Part shown: one piece after another, positions 11,805-22,465 of the stretch
Numbering within the stretch: the stretch's first letter is position 1
Layout: every line of letters begins with the position of its first letter
Assembly (NCBI GenBank): GCA_903823025.1
Contig: CAIJRK010000086.1
Location: forward strand, 31,912 to 95,911
DNA from: an uncultured beta proteobacterium
GTDB taxonomy: Bacteria; Pseudomonadota; Gammaproteobacteria; Burkholderiales; Burkholderiaceae_C
DNA length: 64,000 bases
Direction: 5' to 3'
Position numbers and translations under genes: made by a program
Notes under the pieces: model-generated
The model's database searches: none
Told to the model about the DNA's origin: nothing
What the model saw: the letters and a program-made list of their open reading frames with translations, nothing else

Positions 11805-13089
11805 TCTGCGTGGTCACTTCGGCATTTATGGCGGCAGCTTTGTCTCGGAGACACTCACCCATGCCATCAATGAACTGAAGGCCACCTACGCCAAGTACCA
11901 GAACGACCCAGCCTTTGTGGCCGAGTTCAACTATGAGTTGGCGCACTTTGTAGGTCGCCCTTCGCCGGTTTACCATGCCGCGCGTATGAGCCGTGAACAA
12001 GGTGGCGCACAGATTTTTCTGAAGCGCGAAGACCTGAACCACACTGGCGCGCACAAAATCAACAACACCATCGGCCAGGCCATGCTTGCCAAGCGCATGG
12101 GTAAACCGCGTGTGATTGCTGAAACCGGTGCTGGTCAGCACGGCGTGGCAACCGCCACCATTTGCGCACGTTATGGTCTGGAATGTGTTGTCTATATGGG
12201 CAGTGAAGATGTCAAACGTCAAAGTCCCAATGTGTACCGCATGAATCTGCTGGGTGCCACGGTGGTGCCGGTCGAAAGTGGCAGTCGCACGCTTAAAGAT
12301 GCGCTTAATGAAGCCATGCGCGACTGGGTCGCCAACGTGGACAACACTTTTTACATCATCGGCACGGTCGCGGGTCCACACCCTTATCCGATGATGGTGC
12401 GCGATTTCCAGAGCGTGATCGGCAAAGAATGTCTGGTGCAAATGCCGCAAATGCTGCAAAGCCAGGGCTGCAAAAATACGCAGCCTGATGTGGTGATGGC
12501 CTGTGTTGGGGGCGGCAGCAACGCCATGGGCATTTTCTACCCGTATATCGCGCACGAGAACACGCGCCTGATTGGCGTAGAAGCCGCTGGCGAAGGGATG
12601 CAAACCAGTCGCCATTCCGCCTCTTTGCAGTTGGGCAGTCCGGGCGTGCTGCACGGCAACCGCACGTATGTGCTGCAAGACGACAACGGCCAGGTCACCG
12701 AGACGCACAGCATCAGCGCGGGGTTGGACTATCCCGGCGTTGGCCCGGAACACGCATTTCTTAAAGACATTGGCCGCGCTGAGTACGTCGGCATCACCGA
12801 CAAAGAAGCGCTCGACGCTTTTCATTACCTGTGCCGCACCGAAGGCATTATTCCCGCGCTTGAATCAAGCCACGCGATTGCCTACGCCATGAAGCTGGCT
12901 AAAACCATGCAGCCGGATCAATCCATTCTGGTCAACCTGTCCGGGCGGGGTGACAAAGACATCGGCACCGTCGCCGATCTGAGTCACGCGGATTTTTATT
13001 GCCGACCCAGCTGCAAAGGCCAGTCAGTCAAAGGCGGTGAGGCTGCGGCCTCAGAGGCTGCCCAACCCCTCGTCAGGATGTCCAAATGA
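11782..13089 (+). CDS. trpB: tryptophan synthase beta chain
   Basis: [20 protein letters not shown] (PLP Lys), [25 protein letters not shown]. Confidence 0.97.
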   Translation: MYPYQQPDLRGHFGIYGGSFVSETLTHAINELKATYAKYQNDPAFVAEFNYELAHFVGRPSPVYHAARMSREQGGAQIFLKREDLNHTGAHKINNTIGQAMLAKRMGKPRVIAETGAGQHGVATATICARYGLECVVYMGSEDVKRQSPNVYRMNLLGATVVPVESGSRTLKDALNEAMRDWVANVDNTFYIIGTVAGPHPYPMMVRDFQSVIGKECLVQMPQMLQSQGCKNTQPDVVMACVGGGSNAMGIFYPYIAHENTRLIGVEAAGEGMQTSRHSASLQLGSPGVLHGNRTYVLQDDNGQVTETHSISAGLDYPGVGPEHAFLKDIGRAEYVGITDKEALDAFHYLCRTEGIIPALESSHAIAYAMKLAKTMQPDQSILVNLSGRGDKDIGTVADLSHADFYCRPSCKGQSVKGGEAAASEAAQPLVRMSK

Positions 13090-13907
13090 GCCGTATCGCC
13101 GCTACCTTCTCAGCCTTGAAAGCCGAGGGCCGCAAGGCGCTCATTCCCTACGTCACGGCGGGCTTTCCGTTTGCCGACATCACGCCGGACCTGATGCACG
13201 CCATGGTGGCGGGTGGCGCGGACGTGATTGAATTGGGTGTGCCGTTTTCAGATCCCAGTGCGGACGGCCCGGTCATTCAAAAAGCAGGCGACAAAGCGCT
13301 GGCCCAAGGCATTGGCATGGTTCAGGTGCTGGACATGGTGCGTGCGTTTCGCACCCAAAACGACACAACCCCCGTCGTGCTGATGGGCTACGCCAACCCA
13401 GTTGAGCGCTACAACCAAAAACATGCGCGTTCCGATAACAAAAGTGCTTTTGTCACAGATGCCGCCGACGCGGGGGTTGATGGCGTCTTAATCGTTGATT
13501 ACCCGCCCGAAGAATGTGAAGATTTCGCGGCTGAACTCAAGCGTCAGGGTTTGGACCTGATCTTTTTGCTGGCCCCCACCAGCACCGACGAACGGATGAA
13601 ACAAGTGGCGGCCATCGCCAGCGGGTATGTTTATTACGTGTCACTCAAAGGCGTCACAGGCTCTGGCACACTGGATACCAGCGCGGTTGAAGCCATGCTG
13701 CCCCGCATTCGCCAGCATGTCAGCGTGCCCGTCGGCGTCGGTTTTGGCATTCGTGATGCCGCCACCGCGCGCACGATTGGTCAAGTCGCTGATGCGGTGG
13801 TGATTGGTAGCAAAATCATCCAGCTGATTGGCGAACAGCCCCGAGACCAGGTGGGCCCGGTCGCCCAGAACTTTCTACGCGACATCCGTTCGGCACTGGA
13901 TGCATAA
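13086..13907 (+). CDS. trpA: tryptophan synthase alpha chain
   Basis: [58 protein letters not shown] overlap with trpB. Confidence 0.96.
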   Translation: MSRIAATFSALKAEGRKALIPYVTAGFPFADITPDLMHAMVAGGADVIELGVPFSDPSADGPVIQKAGDKALAQGIGMVQVLDMVRAFRTQNDTTPVVLMGYANPVERYNQKHARSDNKSAFVTDAADAGVDGVLIVDYPPEECEDFAAELKRQGLDLIFLLAPTSTDERMKQVAAIASGYVYYVSLKGVTGSGTLDTSAVEAMLPRIRQHVSVPVGVGFGIRDAATARTIGQVADAVVIGSKIIQLIGEQPRDQVGPVAQNFLRDIRSALDA

Positions 13908-13921
13908 CCCAAGGATTCCCT

Positions 13922-14794
13922 ATGAGCTGGCTTGAAAAACTTCTTCCTCCCAAAATTCAACACACCAACCCCGCTGACCGGCGCAGTATGCCGGAAGGCC
14001 TGTGGATTAAGTGCCCAAGCTGTGACACGGTGCTTTACAAAACGGATCTAGAGCAAAACCAAAACGTCTGTCCAAGCTGCAGCCATCACCACCGCATCGG
14101 TGCGCGGGCACGGCTTAATACATTTCTGGACAATGAAGGCCGGTTCGAGATTGGGCAAGAAGTGCTGCCCGTCGATGCCCTCAAGTTCAAAGACAGCCGG
14201 AAATACCCTGAACGCTTGAAAGAAGCCCTGGAAAACACGGGCGAGACGGATGCGCTCGTGGTCATTGGCGGTGCCGTACACGGCATTGGCGTTATTGCCG
14301 CCTGCTTTGAATTTGAATTTATGGGCGGCAGCATGGGTTCAGTCGTGGGTGAGCGTTTTGTGCGCGGGGTTCATGCCGCCATTGAACAAAAAGTACCTTT
14401 CATCTGCTTCACCTCGACGGGCGGCGCACGGATGCAAGAAGGTCTGCTGAGTCTGATGCAAATGGCCAAAACCAACGCCTCCTTGACCCGATTGGCGAAA
14501 AAAGGCTTGCCTTACATCAGCGTGTTGACCGATCCAACAATGGGCGGCGTCAGCGCCGGGTTTGCATTTTTAGGTGATGTGGTGATTGCCGAACCCAAGG
14601 CGCTGATTGGTTTTGCCGGTCCCCGCGTGATTGAGTCCACGGTTCGTGTGAAGTTGCCAGAAGGTTTTCAGCGGGCTGAATTTTTGCAAACCAAAGGCGC
14701 GATTGACTTTATCTGCGACCGCCGGGAATTGCGAAAAACTGTCGCCAACACGCTAGCCATGTTGCTGCGCCAGCCTGCTGATGCCGTTATTTAA
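13922..14794 (+). CDS. accD: acetyl-CoA carboxylase carboxyltransferase subunit beta
   Basis: Zinc motif [51 protein letters not shown]. Confidence 0.96.
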   Translation: MSWLEKLLPPKIQHTNPADRRSMPEGLWIKCPSCDTVLYKTDLEQNQNVCPSCSHHHRIGARARLNTFLDNEGRFEIGQEVLPVDALKFKDSRKYPERLKEALENTGETDALVVIGGAVHGIGVIAACFEFEFMGGSMGSVVGERFVRGVHAAIEQKVPFICFTSTGGARMQEGLLSLMQMAKTNASLTRLAKKGLPYISVLTDPTMGGVSAGFAFLGDVVIAEPKALIGFAGPRVIESTVRVKLPEGFQRAEFLQTKGAIDFICDRRELRKTVANTLAMLLRQPADAVI

Positions 14795-14823
14795 GTCAAA
14801 TAACGGTCAACGGTCAACGGTCA
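14784..14823. repeat. hairpin over the accD stop codon followed by three exact 7-bp tandem units
   Basis: CCGTTATTT (14784-14792) / AAATAACGG (14798-14806), then (ACGGTCA)x3 at 14803-14823. Confidence 0.75.
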
Positions 14824-15387
14824 GCTCGCTAGCAAGGCCATGCTTTGCAGGTAGCCCAACACAATGGAGGCGATCTGCAACAGCACCAGCAACACCAGCG
14901 GCGACAAATCAATGCCGCCCACCAAGGGCAGCACGCGACGGATGGGCATCAAGGGCGGCGCGCACAGGCGCTCAATGATGTCGGCCATGGCGGAGCGGGT
15001 CTGCACCCAGGACAGGACGGCAAAAACAATGACCAACCCTGTCAAGCCCGAAATAACCAATCGGACTAAACCAAAAACGGCCAGAATCGGCACGGCAAAC
15101 AAACCGCCATCGGCACCCGCCAGCAGCCACAGCACCAGAAACTGTGCCAGCTCCAGCAAATAAGCGCCCACCAGACTGGCCAGATCCCAGCGACCCCAAG
15201 CGGGCACCACACGCCGTAAAGGCAAGACCAGCCAATCCGTTAGCGCAAACACAAAGCGCCCCAGCGGATTGCCAGAGCGTGCCGACATAGGAATACGCTG
15301 ATACTGCATATAAAGCCGCAACAGACAAGCCCCTGCGAGCACGCCAGCAGAGACTTCAAGCAACAGAGAAATAATTTGAAATAGCAT
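14821..15387 (-). CDS. YggT family integral membrane protein
   Basis: 188 aa hydrophobic protein with YggT-like repeats (RIPMSARSGNPLGRFVFALTDWLVLPLRRVVP; CAPPLMPIRRVLPLVGGIDLSPLVLLVLLQI). Confidence 0.85.
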   Translation of the reverse strand: MLFQIISLLLEVSAGVLAGACLLRLYMQYQRIPMSARSGNPLGRFVFALTDWLVLPLRRVVPAWGRWDLASLVGAYLLELAQFLVLWLLAGADGGLFAVPILAVFGLVRLVISGLTGLVIVFAVLSWVQTRSAMADIIERLCAPPLMPIRRVLPLVGGIDLSPLVLLVLLQIASIVLGYLQSMALLAS

Positions 15388-15517
15388 GAAATTTTGCAGG
15401 AAAAAGGTATGAATCTCACCTGATCATAACGACCGGGTGCCAGCCCTTTAAAATCTTGGCTTTCGGCTAAAAATAGTCGTTAACTGCACTTTCTTCACCG
15501 TTCCAACTTTTGCGCCC

Positions 15518-17071
15518 ATGTCTGACCACAACACCCTCCCCGCTTCCCAAGATGAAAACCAACTAATTCTGGAGCGGCGCGAAAAGCTCAAGGCGATCCG
15601 CGAGCAGCAAGCGCTGGGCAACGGCGTTGCCTTTCCTAACGACTTCAAACCGACCGACCATGCGGCCAACCTGTTTGCCGCCCACGCTGGCCAAACTACG
15701 GAAGGACTGCTTGAACAAGGCGCCACGGCCAAAGTCGCCGGGCGCATGATGCTCAAGCGCGTCATGGGAAAAGCCAGCTTTGCCACGCTGCAAGACAGCA
15801 CCGGGCGCATCCAGATTTACATTAAGGGCGAAGACATCGGTGCTGACCTGTACGCCAATTTCAAACACTGGGATTTAGGCGACATCGTGGCCGCTGAGGG
15901 CAAAATCTTCAAAACCAAAACGGGTGAACTCTCCATCCACGCCACCCACATTCGTTTGTTGACCAAGAGCCTGCGGCCCCTGCCCGACAAGTTTCACGGC
16001 ATGAACGACCAAGAGGTCAAGTACCGTCAACGCTATGTTGATCTGATTACCGACGAGACCACCCGCAAACGCTTTGTAGCGCGCTCCAAAGCAGTCAGCG
16101 GCATTCGGGAATTTATGGTGGCGCATGATTTTCTGGAAGTCGAAACCCCCATGCTGCACCCCATTCCGGGCGGTGCCAACGCCAAACCCTTCACCACGCA
16201 CCACAACGCGCTGGATCAGCAAATGTTCTTGCGCATTGCGCCCGAGTTGTATTTAAAACGCCTGATTGTGGGCGGTTTTGACCGCGTATTCGAGATCAAC
16301 CGCAGCTTTCGCAACGAAGGTATTTCAGTGCGGCACAACCCCGAGTTCACCATGATGGAGTTCTACGCGGCCTACTGGGACTACCAAGACCTGATGACGT
16401 TCACGGAAGCACTGATCCGTGATGCCGCCCAAAAAGCCGTAGGCACACTGGAACTCACCTACGGCGGCAAACCGGTTGATTTGACCCAGCCGTTTGAGCG
16501 ATTGACGATTGTGGAGGCCATCTGCAAGCACACCGAAGCGGGTGAAGCCCTTGACGGCGACACGCAGCTCAAAGTAGAAAACGCAAGCTGGCTCATCAGT
16601 GCTCTGCGTAAGCTGGGTCTGTCTGAAGCTAAAAACAAGCTTTCGACCCGCTCACTGGCGAGTCTGCAAGTGATGTACTTTGAAGAAACTGTTGAAGAAA
16701 AATTGTGGCAACCCACGTTTATTTGCGAGCACCCGGTTGAAATTTCACCGCTGGCCCGCGCCAGTGACCACAAACCCGGCGTGACCGAGCGCTTTGAACT
16801 TTACATTACAGGCCGTGAATTTGGCAACGGGTTCAGCGAGTTGAATGACGCCGAAGAACAAGCCGCCCGCTTCCATGCGCAAGTCGCCGCCAAAGACGAA
16901 GGCGACGATGAGGCCATGTATTACGACCACGACTTCATCCGCGCCCTGGAATACGGAATGCCTCCCACCGGGGGCTGCGGCGTCGGTCTGGACCGTTTGA
17001 TGATGCTGTTGACTGACAGCAGCAGCATTCGCGATGTCATCTTGTTCCCGGCCCTGCGCCGCGAGTTATAA
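15518..17071 (+). CDS. lysS: lysyl-tRNA synthetase (class II)
   Basis: 517 aa; [74 protein letters not shown]. Confidence 0.97.
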   Translation: MSDHNTLPASQDENQLILERREKLKAIREQQALGNGVAFPNDFKPTDHAANLFAAHAGQTTEGLLEQGATAKVAGRMMLKRVMGKASFATLQDSTGRIQIYIKGEDIGADLYANFKHWDLGDIVAAEGKIFKTKTGELSIHATHIRLLTKSLRPLPDKFHGMNDQEVKYRQRYVDLITDETTRKRFVARSKAVSGIREFMVAHDFLEVETPMLHPIPGGANAKPFTTHHNALDQQMFLRIAPELYLKRLIVGGFDRVFEINRSFRNEGISVRHNPEFTMMEFYAAYWDYQDLMTFTEALIRDAAQKAVGTLELTYGGKPVDLTQPFERLTIVEAICKHTEAGEALDGDTQLKVENASWLISALRKLGLSEAKNKLSTRSLASLQVMYFEETVEEKLWQPTFICEHPVEISPLARASDHKPGVTERFELYITGREFGNGFSELNDAEEQAARFHAQVAAKDEGDDEAMYYDHDFIRALEYGMPPTGGCGVGLDRLMMLLTDSSSIRDVILFPALRREL

Positions 17072-17084
17072 ATTCGACACAAAA

Positions 17085-17630
17085 ATGGCTTTAGTCACCC
17101 CGCCAGCGTTGAAATATCTGCAAGGTTATGGCGCTGACACGCAAGCGCAGGTGGGGCAACTCGTCTCCGATCAGCGTTTGGGTGAATGGTTGCTCAAAAG
17201 ATACCCCAGCGGCCATGGCGTTCGGACTGACAAAGCCTTGTTTGACTACGTGCAAGAACTCAAGCAAGACCATCTGCGGGGCGCCGAGCCGCTCAACAAA
17301 GTCCTTTTTGACAGCAAATTGCAAGTGGTGCAGCACGCGCTGGGCACGCACACCACCATCTCGCGCGTGCAGGGCAACAAGCTCAAGGCCAAGCGCGAGA
17401 TCCGCATTGCGGCCCTGTTCAAGGACGCCCCGCCCGAGTTTTTAAAAATGATTGCGGTGCATGAATTGGCTCACATCAAGGAGCGCGCTCACGACAAAGC
17501 GTTCTACAAGCTCTGCACCTACATGGAACCCCGCTACCACCAACTCGAATTTGAGGTGCGCCTGTATTTGACGCACCTTGATTTATCGGGAGCGCGCTTG
17601 TGGACACTCACGGGAACAGAAGCCCTTTAG
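17085..17630 (+). CDS. YgjP-like zinc metallopeptidase domain protein (DUF45-type)
   Basis: HELAHIKERAHDKAFY metal-binding motif (HExxH...H) near the C-terminus. Start taken as MALVTPPALK (17085). Confidence 0.78.
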   Translation: MALVTPPALKYLQGYGADTQAQVGQLVSDQRLGEWLLKRYPSGHGVRTDKALFDYVQELKQDHLRGAEPLNKVLFDSKLQVVQHALGTHTTISRVQGNKLKAKREIRIAALFKDAPPEFLKMIAVHELAHIKERAHDKAFYKLCTYMEPRYHQLEFEVRLYLTHLDLSGARLWTLTGTEAL

Positions 17631-18304
17631 GCCGGATTGACCGTTGACGGATGGCGGTCCAGCGCGGCCATCACGTCACGCAGATTCATGCCGTACATCT
17701 CGGCAAACTCTTGCGGGGTTTTGCCACTCGCCTCAAAAGCCCTGAACAGCGCCTCTTGCCGGGCCAGCTTTTGGTCAAACTCGGCCAAAGCCTCTTCCAG
17801 GATGGCATTGGCATCCACATCGTTGGTCTGAACCTGCGACAGGTAATCCTGACGTGTCAGACCTGATGTCTCAAAAGCGGCGATCAACTGGAGACGCAAC
17901 CTGGGGCGCAAATCTTCATTCGAGCGGCCCTGACGGCGACGAAACAATTCAAGCATGGCGAGATAAATATGTGCTGGCGAGACGTCTTCAACCGCATGAC
18001 CTTGCAAGTCATAACGCTGTTTGCCTGCGGCCACACTTTGCAAGTAACGCGCTGAACGCGTATGGCGACCCAAGGCGGCTTTCAGGGTGTCGCGTTGAAA
18101 CTGCTCAGGGTGCGCGGCCAATAATTCCTGAAAAATACCCAGTTTCAGCGGCAAAAATTCGTTGCCAAACAGGTGTGGATAAAGTTCAAACAGCTTTTCA
18201 AGCACAGGGTGAACCGCTTGTGAACGCGCCTGCCGCGTGGCTTGATCGTTGGCGGGGGCAGCCTCAGTGGGCTGAACGGGTGTGTCTGATGGTGTAGATG
18301 TCAT
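17627..18304 (-). CDS. ProQ/FinO domain RNA-binding protein
   Basis: LEKLFELYPHLFGNEFLPLKLGIFQELLAAHPEQFQRDTLKAALGRHTRSARYLQSVAAGKQRYDLQG, typical ProQ/FinO fold segment. Confidence 0.88.
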   Translation of the reverse strand: MTSTPSDTPVQPTEAAPANDQATRQARSQAVHPVLEKLFELYPHLFGNEFLPLKLGIFQELLAAHPEQFQRDTLKAALGRHTRSARYLQSVAAGKQRYDLQGHAVEDVSPAHIYLAMLELFRRRQGRSNEDLRPRLRLQLIAAFETSGLTRQDYLSQVQTNDVDANAILEEALAEFDQKLARQEALFRAFEASGKTPQEFAEMYGMNLRDVMAALDRHPSTVNPA

Positions 18305-18542
18305 GGAATTAAACGTTAGGTCAACCTGCGATTGTCAACCAAGTGCAGCGCTTGAACCTTGCGGCAGTCATCTCAGACCGCAATAACAAGGTTGCCGGAT
18401 CAATGTCAGTTGCTTTTTTGACGTCAGATCAACGATTGACACCCTTGTATCTAACACGTTAAAGCCCGTAGATGACGGTTAAAGCGACACCGCTAGAATA
18501 ATAGGCTGTTCAACTACCTTTGGCGTTCTCTGTGCGCCTCTT

Positions 18543-19865
18543 ATGGAAATAGCCTTACTTTTCGCCCTTATCTTGCTTAACGGTGTATTTGCCATGTCAG
18601 AAATCGCGCTCGTCACTGCGCGCAAGGCAAGACTCCAAAAGCTCGTTGATGAGGGCGACGGATCCGCCATTGCGGCTGTCAAACTGGGCGAAGATCCCAC
18701 CCGTTTTCTCTCCACTATTCAAATCGGCATTACCTCCATTGGGGTTTTGAACGGCATCGTCGGCGAAGCCACGCTGGCGCCGCTGCTCAAGCCGTGGCTC
18801 ATGCTGTTGGGCATTCAGGACACCCAGGCGGCCTACACCAGCACTGCTTTGGTGGTGATTTTGATCACGTACTTCACAATTGTCTTGGGTGAACTGGTTC
18901 CCAAACGACTGGGACAGACCAATCCTGAAGCAGTAGCCCGCCTGGTCGCCAAGCCCATTGACTTTTTGGCCACGGCAACCAAGCCTTTTGTGCGCTTGCT
19001 ATCGTGGTCAACCAACGGCCTGTTGCGCCTGCTTGGCGTCAAGGCAAAAACAGGCTCTGACCTGACTGAAGAAGAAATTCATGCCGTCTTGGCTGAAGGC
19101 ACCAGCGCGGGTCTGATTGATTTTCATGAACACACGATGGTGCGCAATGTTTTTCGGCTCGATGACCGGCAAATCAGCTCATTGATGGTGCCCCGGGGCG
19201 ACGTGGTGGTGCTCGATATCAACCTGACTTTCGAGGACAACCTTCAACGCATTGACAGCTCGGATCATGCCCGATTCCCGCTGGTGGACGCCAGCATGGA
19301 AAAAATTCTGGGTGTGATCAATGCGCGCCAGTTTTTGTCGCAAGTCGCGCATGGCAGCGCCCCTGATTTGAAGCACAACCTGCAGCCGCCTCTTTATGTG
19401 CCTGAAACGCTGACCGGCATGGAGTTGCTGGACAACTTCAGGTCGTCGGATGTCCACATGGCCTTCGTGATTGACGAATACGCTGAAGTGCAAGGCATTG
19501 TGACGCTACAAGATTTGATTGAAGCCATTACCGGCGAATTCCAGTCGCGTGACCCGGCAACCTCTTGGGCCGTGCAGCGAGCGGATGGCTCCTGGCTGCT
19601 TGACGGCTACATTCCCGTGCCCGAACTGAAAGACCGACTCGGTCTCAAAGAAGTGCCCGAAGAAGAGCGGGGACGCTACCACACCCTGAGTGGCATGATG
19701 ATGCTGCTCACCGGGCGTCTGCCCAAAGAAGCTGATGCTGTGGACTGGGAAGACTGGAGGTTTGAAATCATGGACATGGACGGCAAAACCATCGACAAAG
19801 TGCTGGCGACACGCATCACACCTCTGGCAAGCGACGCCCCCGAACAGGATTCAATTTCGCATTGA
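18543..19865 (+). CDS. hemolysin-family / CNNM-CBS-CorC_HlyC transporter-associated membrane protein
   Basis: N-terminal CNNM TM domain (LLNGVFAMSEIALVTARKARLQKLVDEGD), CBS pair (SLMVPRGDVVVLDINLTFEDNL, FVIDEYAEVQGIVTLQDLIEAITGE), CorC_HlyC domain. Confidence 0.9.
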   Translation: MEIALLFALILLNGVFAMSEIALVTARKARLQKLVDEGDGSAIAAVKLGEDPTRFLSTIQIGITSIGVLNGIVGEATLAPLLKPWLMLLGIQDTQAAYTSTALVVILITYFTIVLGELVPKRLGQTNPEAVARLVAKPIDFLATATKPFVRLLSWSTNGLLRLLGVKAKTGSDLTEEEIHAVLAEGTSAGLIDFHEHTMVRNVFRLDDRQISSLMVPRGDVVVLDINLTFEDNLQRIDSSDHARFPLVDASMEKILGVINARQFLSQVAHGSAPDLKHNLQPPLYVPETLTGMELLDNFRSSDVHMAFVIDEYAEVQGIVTLQDLIEAITGEFQSRDPATSWAVQRADGSWLLDGYIPVPELKDRLGLKEVPEEERGRYHTLSGMMMLLTGRLPKEADAVDWEDWRFEIMDMDGKTIDKVLATRITPLASDAPEQDSISH

Positions 19866-19881
19866 TGTCTGACACTAGCCT

Positions 19882-20370
19882 ATGACGCACGGCACCAGCC
19901 CCAACGTCGCCCCGCATCGCCGTGCATTGTGGCTCTTGCCGTTCATAATCGCCTTGGGTGCAGCCTGCACCGAGGGTTATCCTACCCAGGATGTTGAACC
20001 GGTGGACTCACTGCGGTTGAGCAATCCACAGCGGCTGGAAATCATGAATCAATTAGGTCACGAGGCTTACCTGATGCAAAACTGGCGCTATCAGCTTGAT
20101 GTATCGTGCACGCTGACGATTAGGGTGGAAGAGAAAAATGAGCCGACCCACGTCTTGCGTTACGCGCTGCCTGGTGCCATTGTCCAGCTCAAATCCAGCC
20201 CGACAGATGAGGCGCATGACGTGCAACTCAGCTATCCCGGACGCGTCAATACCGAGGCAATGACTCTTTTGAAGAGTGATCATTGGGTTGAAGCGGTGCA
20301 GATGACTGCCTTGGTGAAGCTCCTTCAGCGCGACTGCAAGGCGCCACGCTTTGACGATCAGCTCTCCTGA
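19882..20370 (+). CDS. hypothetical putative lipoprotein
   Basis: 162 aa; hydrophobic N-terminus with LGAAC-type lipobox (LLPFIIALGAACTEGYP); no family recognised. Confidence 0.6.
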   Translation: MTHGTSPNVAPHRRALWLLPFIIALGAACTEGYPTQDVEPVDSLRLSNPQRLEIMNQLGHEAYLMQNWRYQLDVSCTLTIRVEEKNEPTHVLRYALPGAIVQLKSSPTDEAHDVQLSYPGRVNTEAMTLLKSDHWVEAVQMTALVKLLQRDCKAPRFDDQLS

Positions 20371-20394
20371 GACTCGGATACCGCTATCGCGGTG

Positions 20395-20607
20395 TTAGCG
20401 CTGACGCAGCGGTTCAAGCAAGTTAGACAGCCCGTTGTGGTCTATCTCATGCATCAGGGCTAACAGTCGGCCTATTTCGCCTTTGGGAACACCTTCCCTC
20501 GCAAACCAGCGCAGGTAGTCGCCCGGCAAATCAGCGATCAAACGACCCTTGTATTTGCCAAATGGCATGGTGCGCGTCACCAGCAGTTGCAGGTCTTCGG
20601 GGTTCAA
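20395..20607 (-). CDS. DUF3820 family protein
   Basis: 70 aa; MPFGKYKGRLIADLPGDYLRWFAREGVPKGEIGRLL. Confidence 0.82.
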   Translation of the reverse strand: MNPEDLQLLVTRTMPFGKYKGRLIADLPGDYLRWFAREGVPKGEIGRLLALMHEIDHNGLSNLLEPLRQR

Positions 20608-20609
20608 AC

Positions 20610-20972
20610 TTAGCCGCCTGACCGTTTGACCACAAAGCCTTGCGCTTGCAGCGCCGCCATCACCCGCTCACAGTGGTCGCCCTGCACTTCAATCACCCCC
20701 TCTTTGACGGTGCCGCCCGACCCACAGGCCGTCTTGAGTTGTTTACCCAAGGCCGCCAGCGCGAGCGGCTCTAGGGCCAATCCGCGCACCAAAGTTACGC
20801 CTTTACCCGCGCGGCCTTTGGTTTCACGCGACACCCGCACGACACCGTCTGTCGCGGGTCGAGGCGAGGCGCTGCTACAGCGACAACTTGCCACTGGAAA
20901 GCGGCACGCCGGGCACATGCGCCCGCTCTCGGTGGAATAAACCAAACCACCCGGTGTTGATCTGGATTTCAT
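20610..20972 (-). CDS. SUI1/eIF1-like translation factor (YciH family)
   Basis: MKSRSTPGGLVYST...VRVSRETKGRAGKGVTLVRGL...LGKQLKTACGSGGTVKEGVIEVQGDH. Confidence 0.9.
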   Translation of the reverse strand: MKSRSTPGGLVYSTESGRMCPACRFPVASCRCSSASPRPATDGVVRVSRETKGRAGKGVTLVRGLALEPLALAALGKQLKTACGSGGTVKEGVIEVQGDHCERVMAALQAQGFVVKRSGG

Positions 20973-21118
20973 ACGGTGCGCCAATGTTGTGTAGTCATGA
21001 AGCGATTGTCAGGCCGGGCTGGATGCACTCACGCTTGTTTTAAGGCTGGATCAGTGAATTAGGCGGGGGCAATATGCCAAAATAACTTTTTGGTCAATCC
21101 AGCGTAAGGAATTCAACT

Positions 21119-21346
21119 ATGTCCCGTCCCAATGTGTGGGCCACCAAGGTCGCCGCTCTGATTCAAGGCGGCAACAGTTCCGCCGCTCTGGCTCAAATTA
21201 AAGTGGCGCCAACAGTCAAAGACGTCCAGGTGCTGCGCGTCATGTTGACCAGTGCCAAACTGCTCGCCCAGCATCCCAACATCAACGCCGCAACACTGGA
21301 TCAAATCGTCGCCTTGTCATCGCCGCGACTGCACCGTTCGCCTTGA
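21119..21346 (+). CDS. small hypothetical protein (75 aa)
   Basis: ATG preceded by TAAGGA-type RBS; not overlapped by neighbouring CDS; family not recognised. Confidence 0.6.
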   Translation: MSRPNVWATKVAALIQGGNSSAALAQIKVAPTVKDVQVLRVMLTSAKLLAQHPNINAATLDQIVALSSPRLHRSP

Positions 21347-21355
21347 CCTGAATTT

Positions 21356-22450
21356 TTAAGGAATCAAGCTCAGGGCGTGGATGTAGTCCGGGCGCACCAT
21401 CAAAGCGTCCCATTCAGGCGCAGGTGACTGGGGCAAGAGCGCCCGACGACGCGCATCGCTGGCCTCCTGCGGCTGCCATCCGCCTTTGAGTTGCGCCTCG
21501 GTCAGGCCGTCAATCAATGCATCCAGCGCGTGCCCTTCGCCTTCACTTTGAGCGGGAGACTGGTTGCACAACAAAACCATATCGCAACCGGCATTCAGCG
21601 CGGCCACCGCCGCCTCTGTGAAGCTGACCGGCTGACCGTCCAGCACACGCGCACCCGCCATGGCCAAGTCATCGCTGAAAATAGCACCCCCAAACCGCAA
21701 CTGCCCCCGCAAAATATCGTTTAACCACTTGGCAGAAAAACAGGCGGGCCGCGTATCCACTTTGGGATAAATCACATGCGCGGGCATCACGCTGCTAAGG
21801 GTCGTGTTGAGCCAGCCGTAGGGGGCGGCGTCCTGCTGCAGAATAGCTTTAAGACTGCGTTTGTCCACGGGCATATCTGTGTGCGAGTCCGCTGTCACAT
21901 AGCCATGACCAGGAAAATGTTTGCCGCAATTAGCCAGGCCGCTTTGCAGCAAACCCTGCATCAAGCTTTTAGCGAGCAGGCTGACCACGCGCGGGTCACT
22001 GGCAAAAGCCCGGTCGCCAATGACCCGACTTTCTCCAAAATCAAGATCCAGTACCGGGGTGAAGCTGAAGTCCACGCCACAGGCCCGCAACTCAGCGCCC
22101 AGCACAAAACCGCAAGCGGTTGCCGCATTGGTGGCCTGCAGGGCGCCACTGCCCACGCCGCCTTTGCCGTCGCGTAGCCACATCTCGCCGAGCGCCCGCA
22201 TAGGGGGTAAATGGGTAAAACCATCTGTCTTGAAACGCTGCACGCGACCCCCCTCTTGGTCCACGCAGATCAACAAGTCGCGGCGTACTTTTTTGATAGC
22301 GCGACAAAGCCGGGTGAGTTGGGCGCGGTCTTGCCAGTTACGGGCAAACAAAATCAGCCCGCCTACCAAGGGGTGTTTGAGGCGCTGGCGATCTATGGCG
22401 GTCAAAGTCAGACCCGCAATGTCGATGATGAGCGGCGCATGTTGTGTCAT
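21356..22450 (-). CDS. nagZ: beta-N-acetylhexosaminidase
   Basis: VGGLILFARNW, ICVDQEGGRVQRFK, GKHFPGHGYVTADSHTDMP, IFSDDLAMAGA. Confidence 0.95.
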   Translation of the reverse strand: MTQHAPLIIDIAGLTLTAIDRQRLKHPLVGGLILFARNWQDRAQLTRLCRAIKKVRRDLLICVDQEGGRVQRFKTDGFTHLPPMRALGEMWLRDGKGGVGSGALQATNAATACGFVLGAELRACGVDFSFTPVLDLDFGESRVIGDRAFASDPRVVSLLAKSLMQGLLQSGLANCGKHFPGHGYVTADSHTDMPVDKRSLKAILQQDAAPYGWLNTTLSSVMPAHVIYPKVDTRPACFSAKWLNDILRGQLRFGGAIFSDDLAMAGARVLDGQPVSFTEAAVAALNAGCDMVLLCNQSPAQSEGEGHALDALIDGLTEAQLKGGWQPQEASDARRRALLPQSPAPEWDALMVRPDYIHALSLIP

Positions 22451-22465
22451 GAAAACTTTCAGTAG

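Noticed and set aside
11722-12825. 367-aa minus-strand ORF antisense to trpB
   Set aside because: Shadow ORF; no recognisable family, fully covered by trpB and the trpF end.
20379-20392. ACCGC-TATC-GCGGT palindrome between the lipoprotein gene and the DUF3820 gene
   Set aside because: Only a 5-bp stem with no T tract; insufficient for a terminator call.
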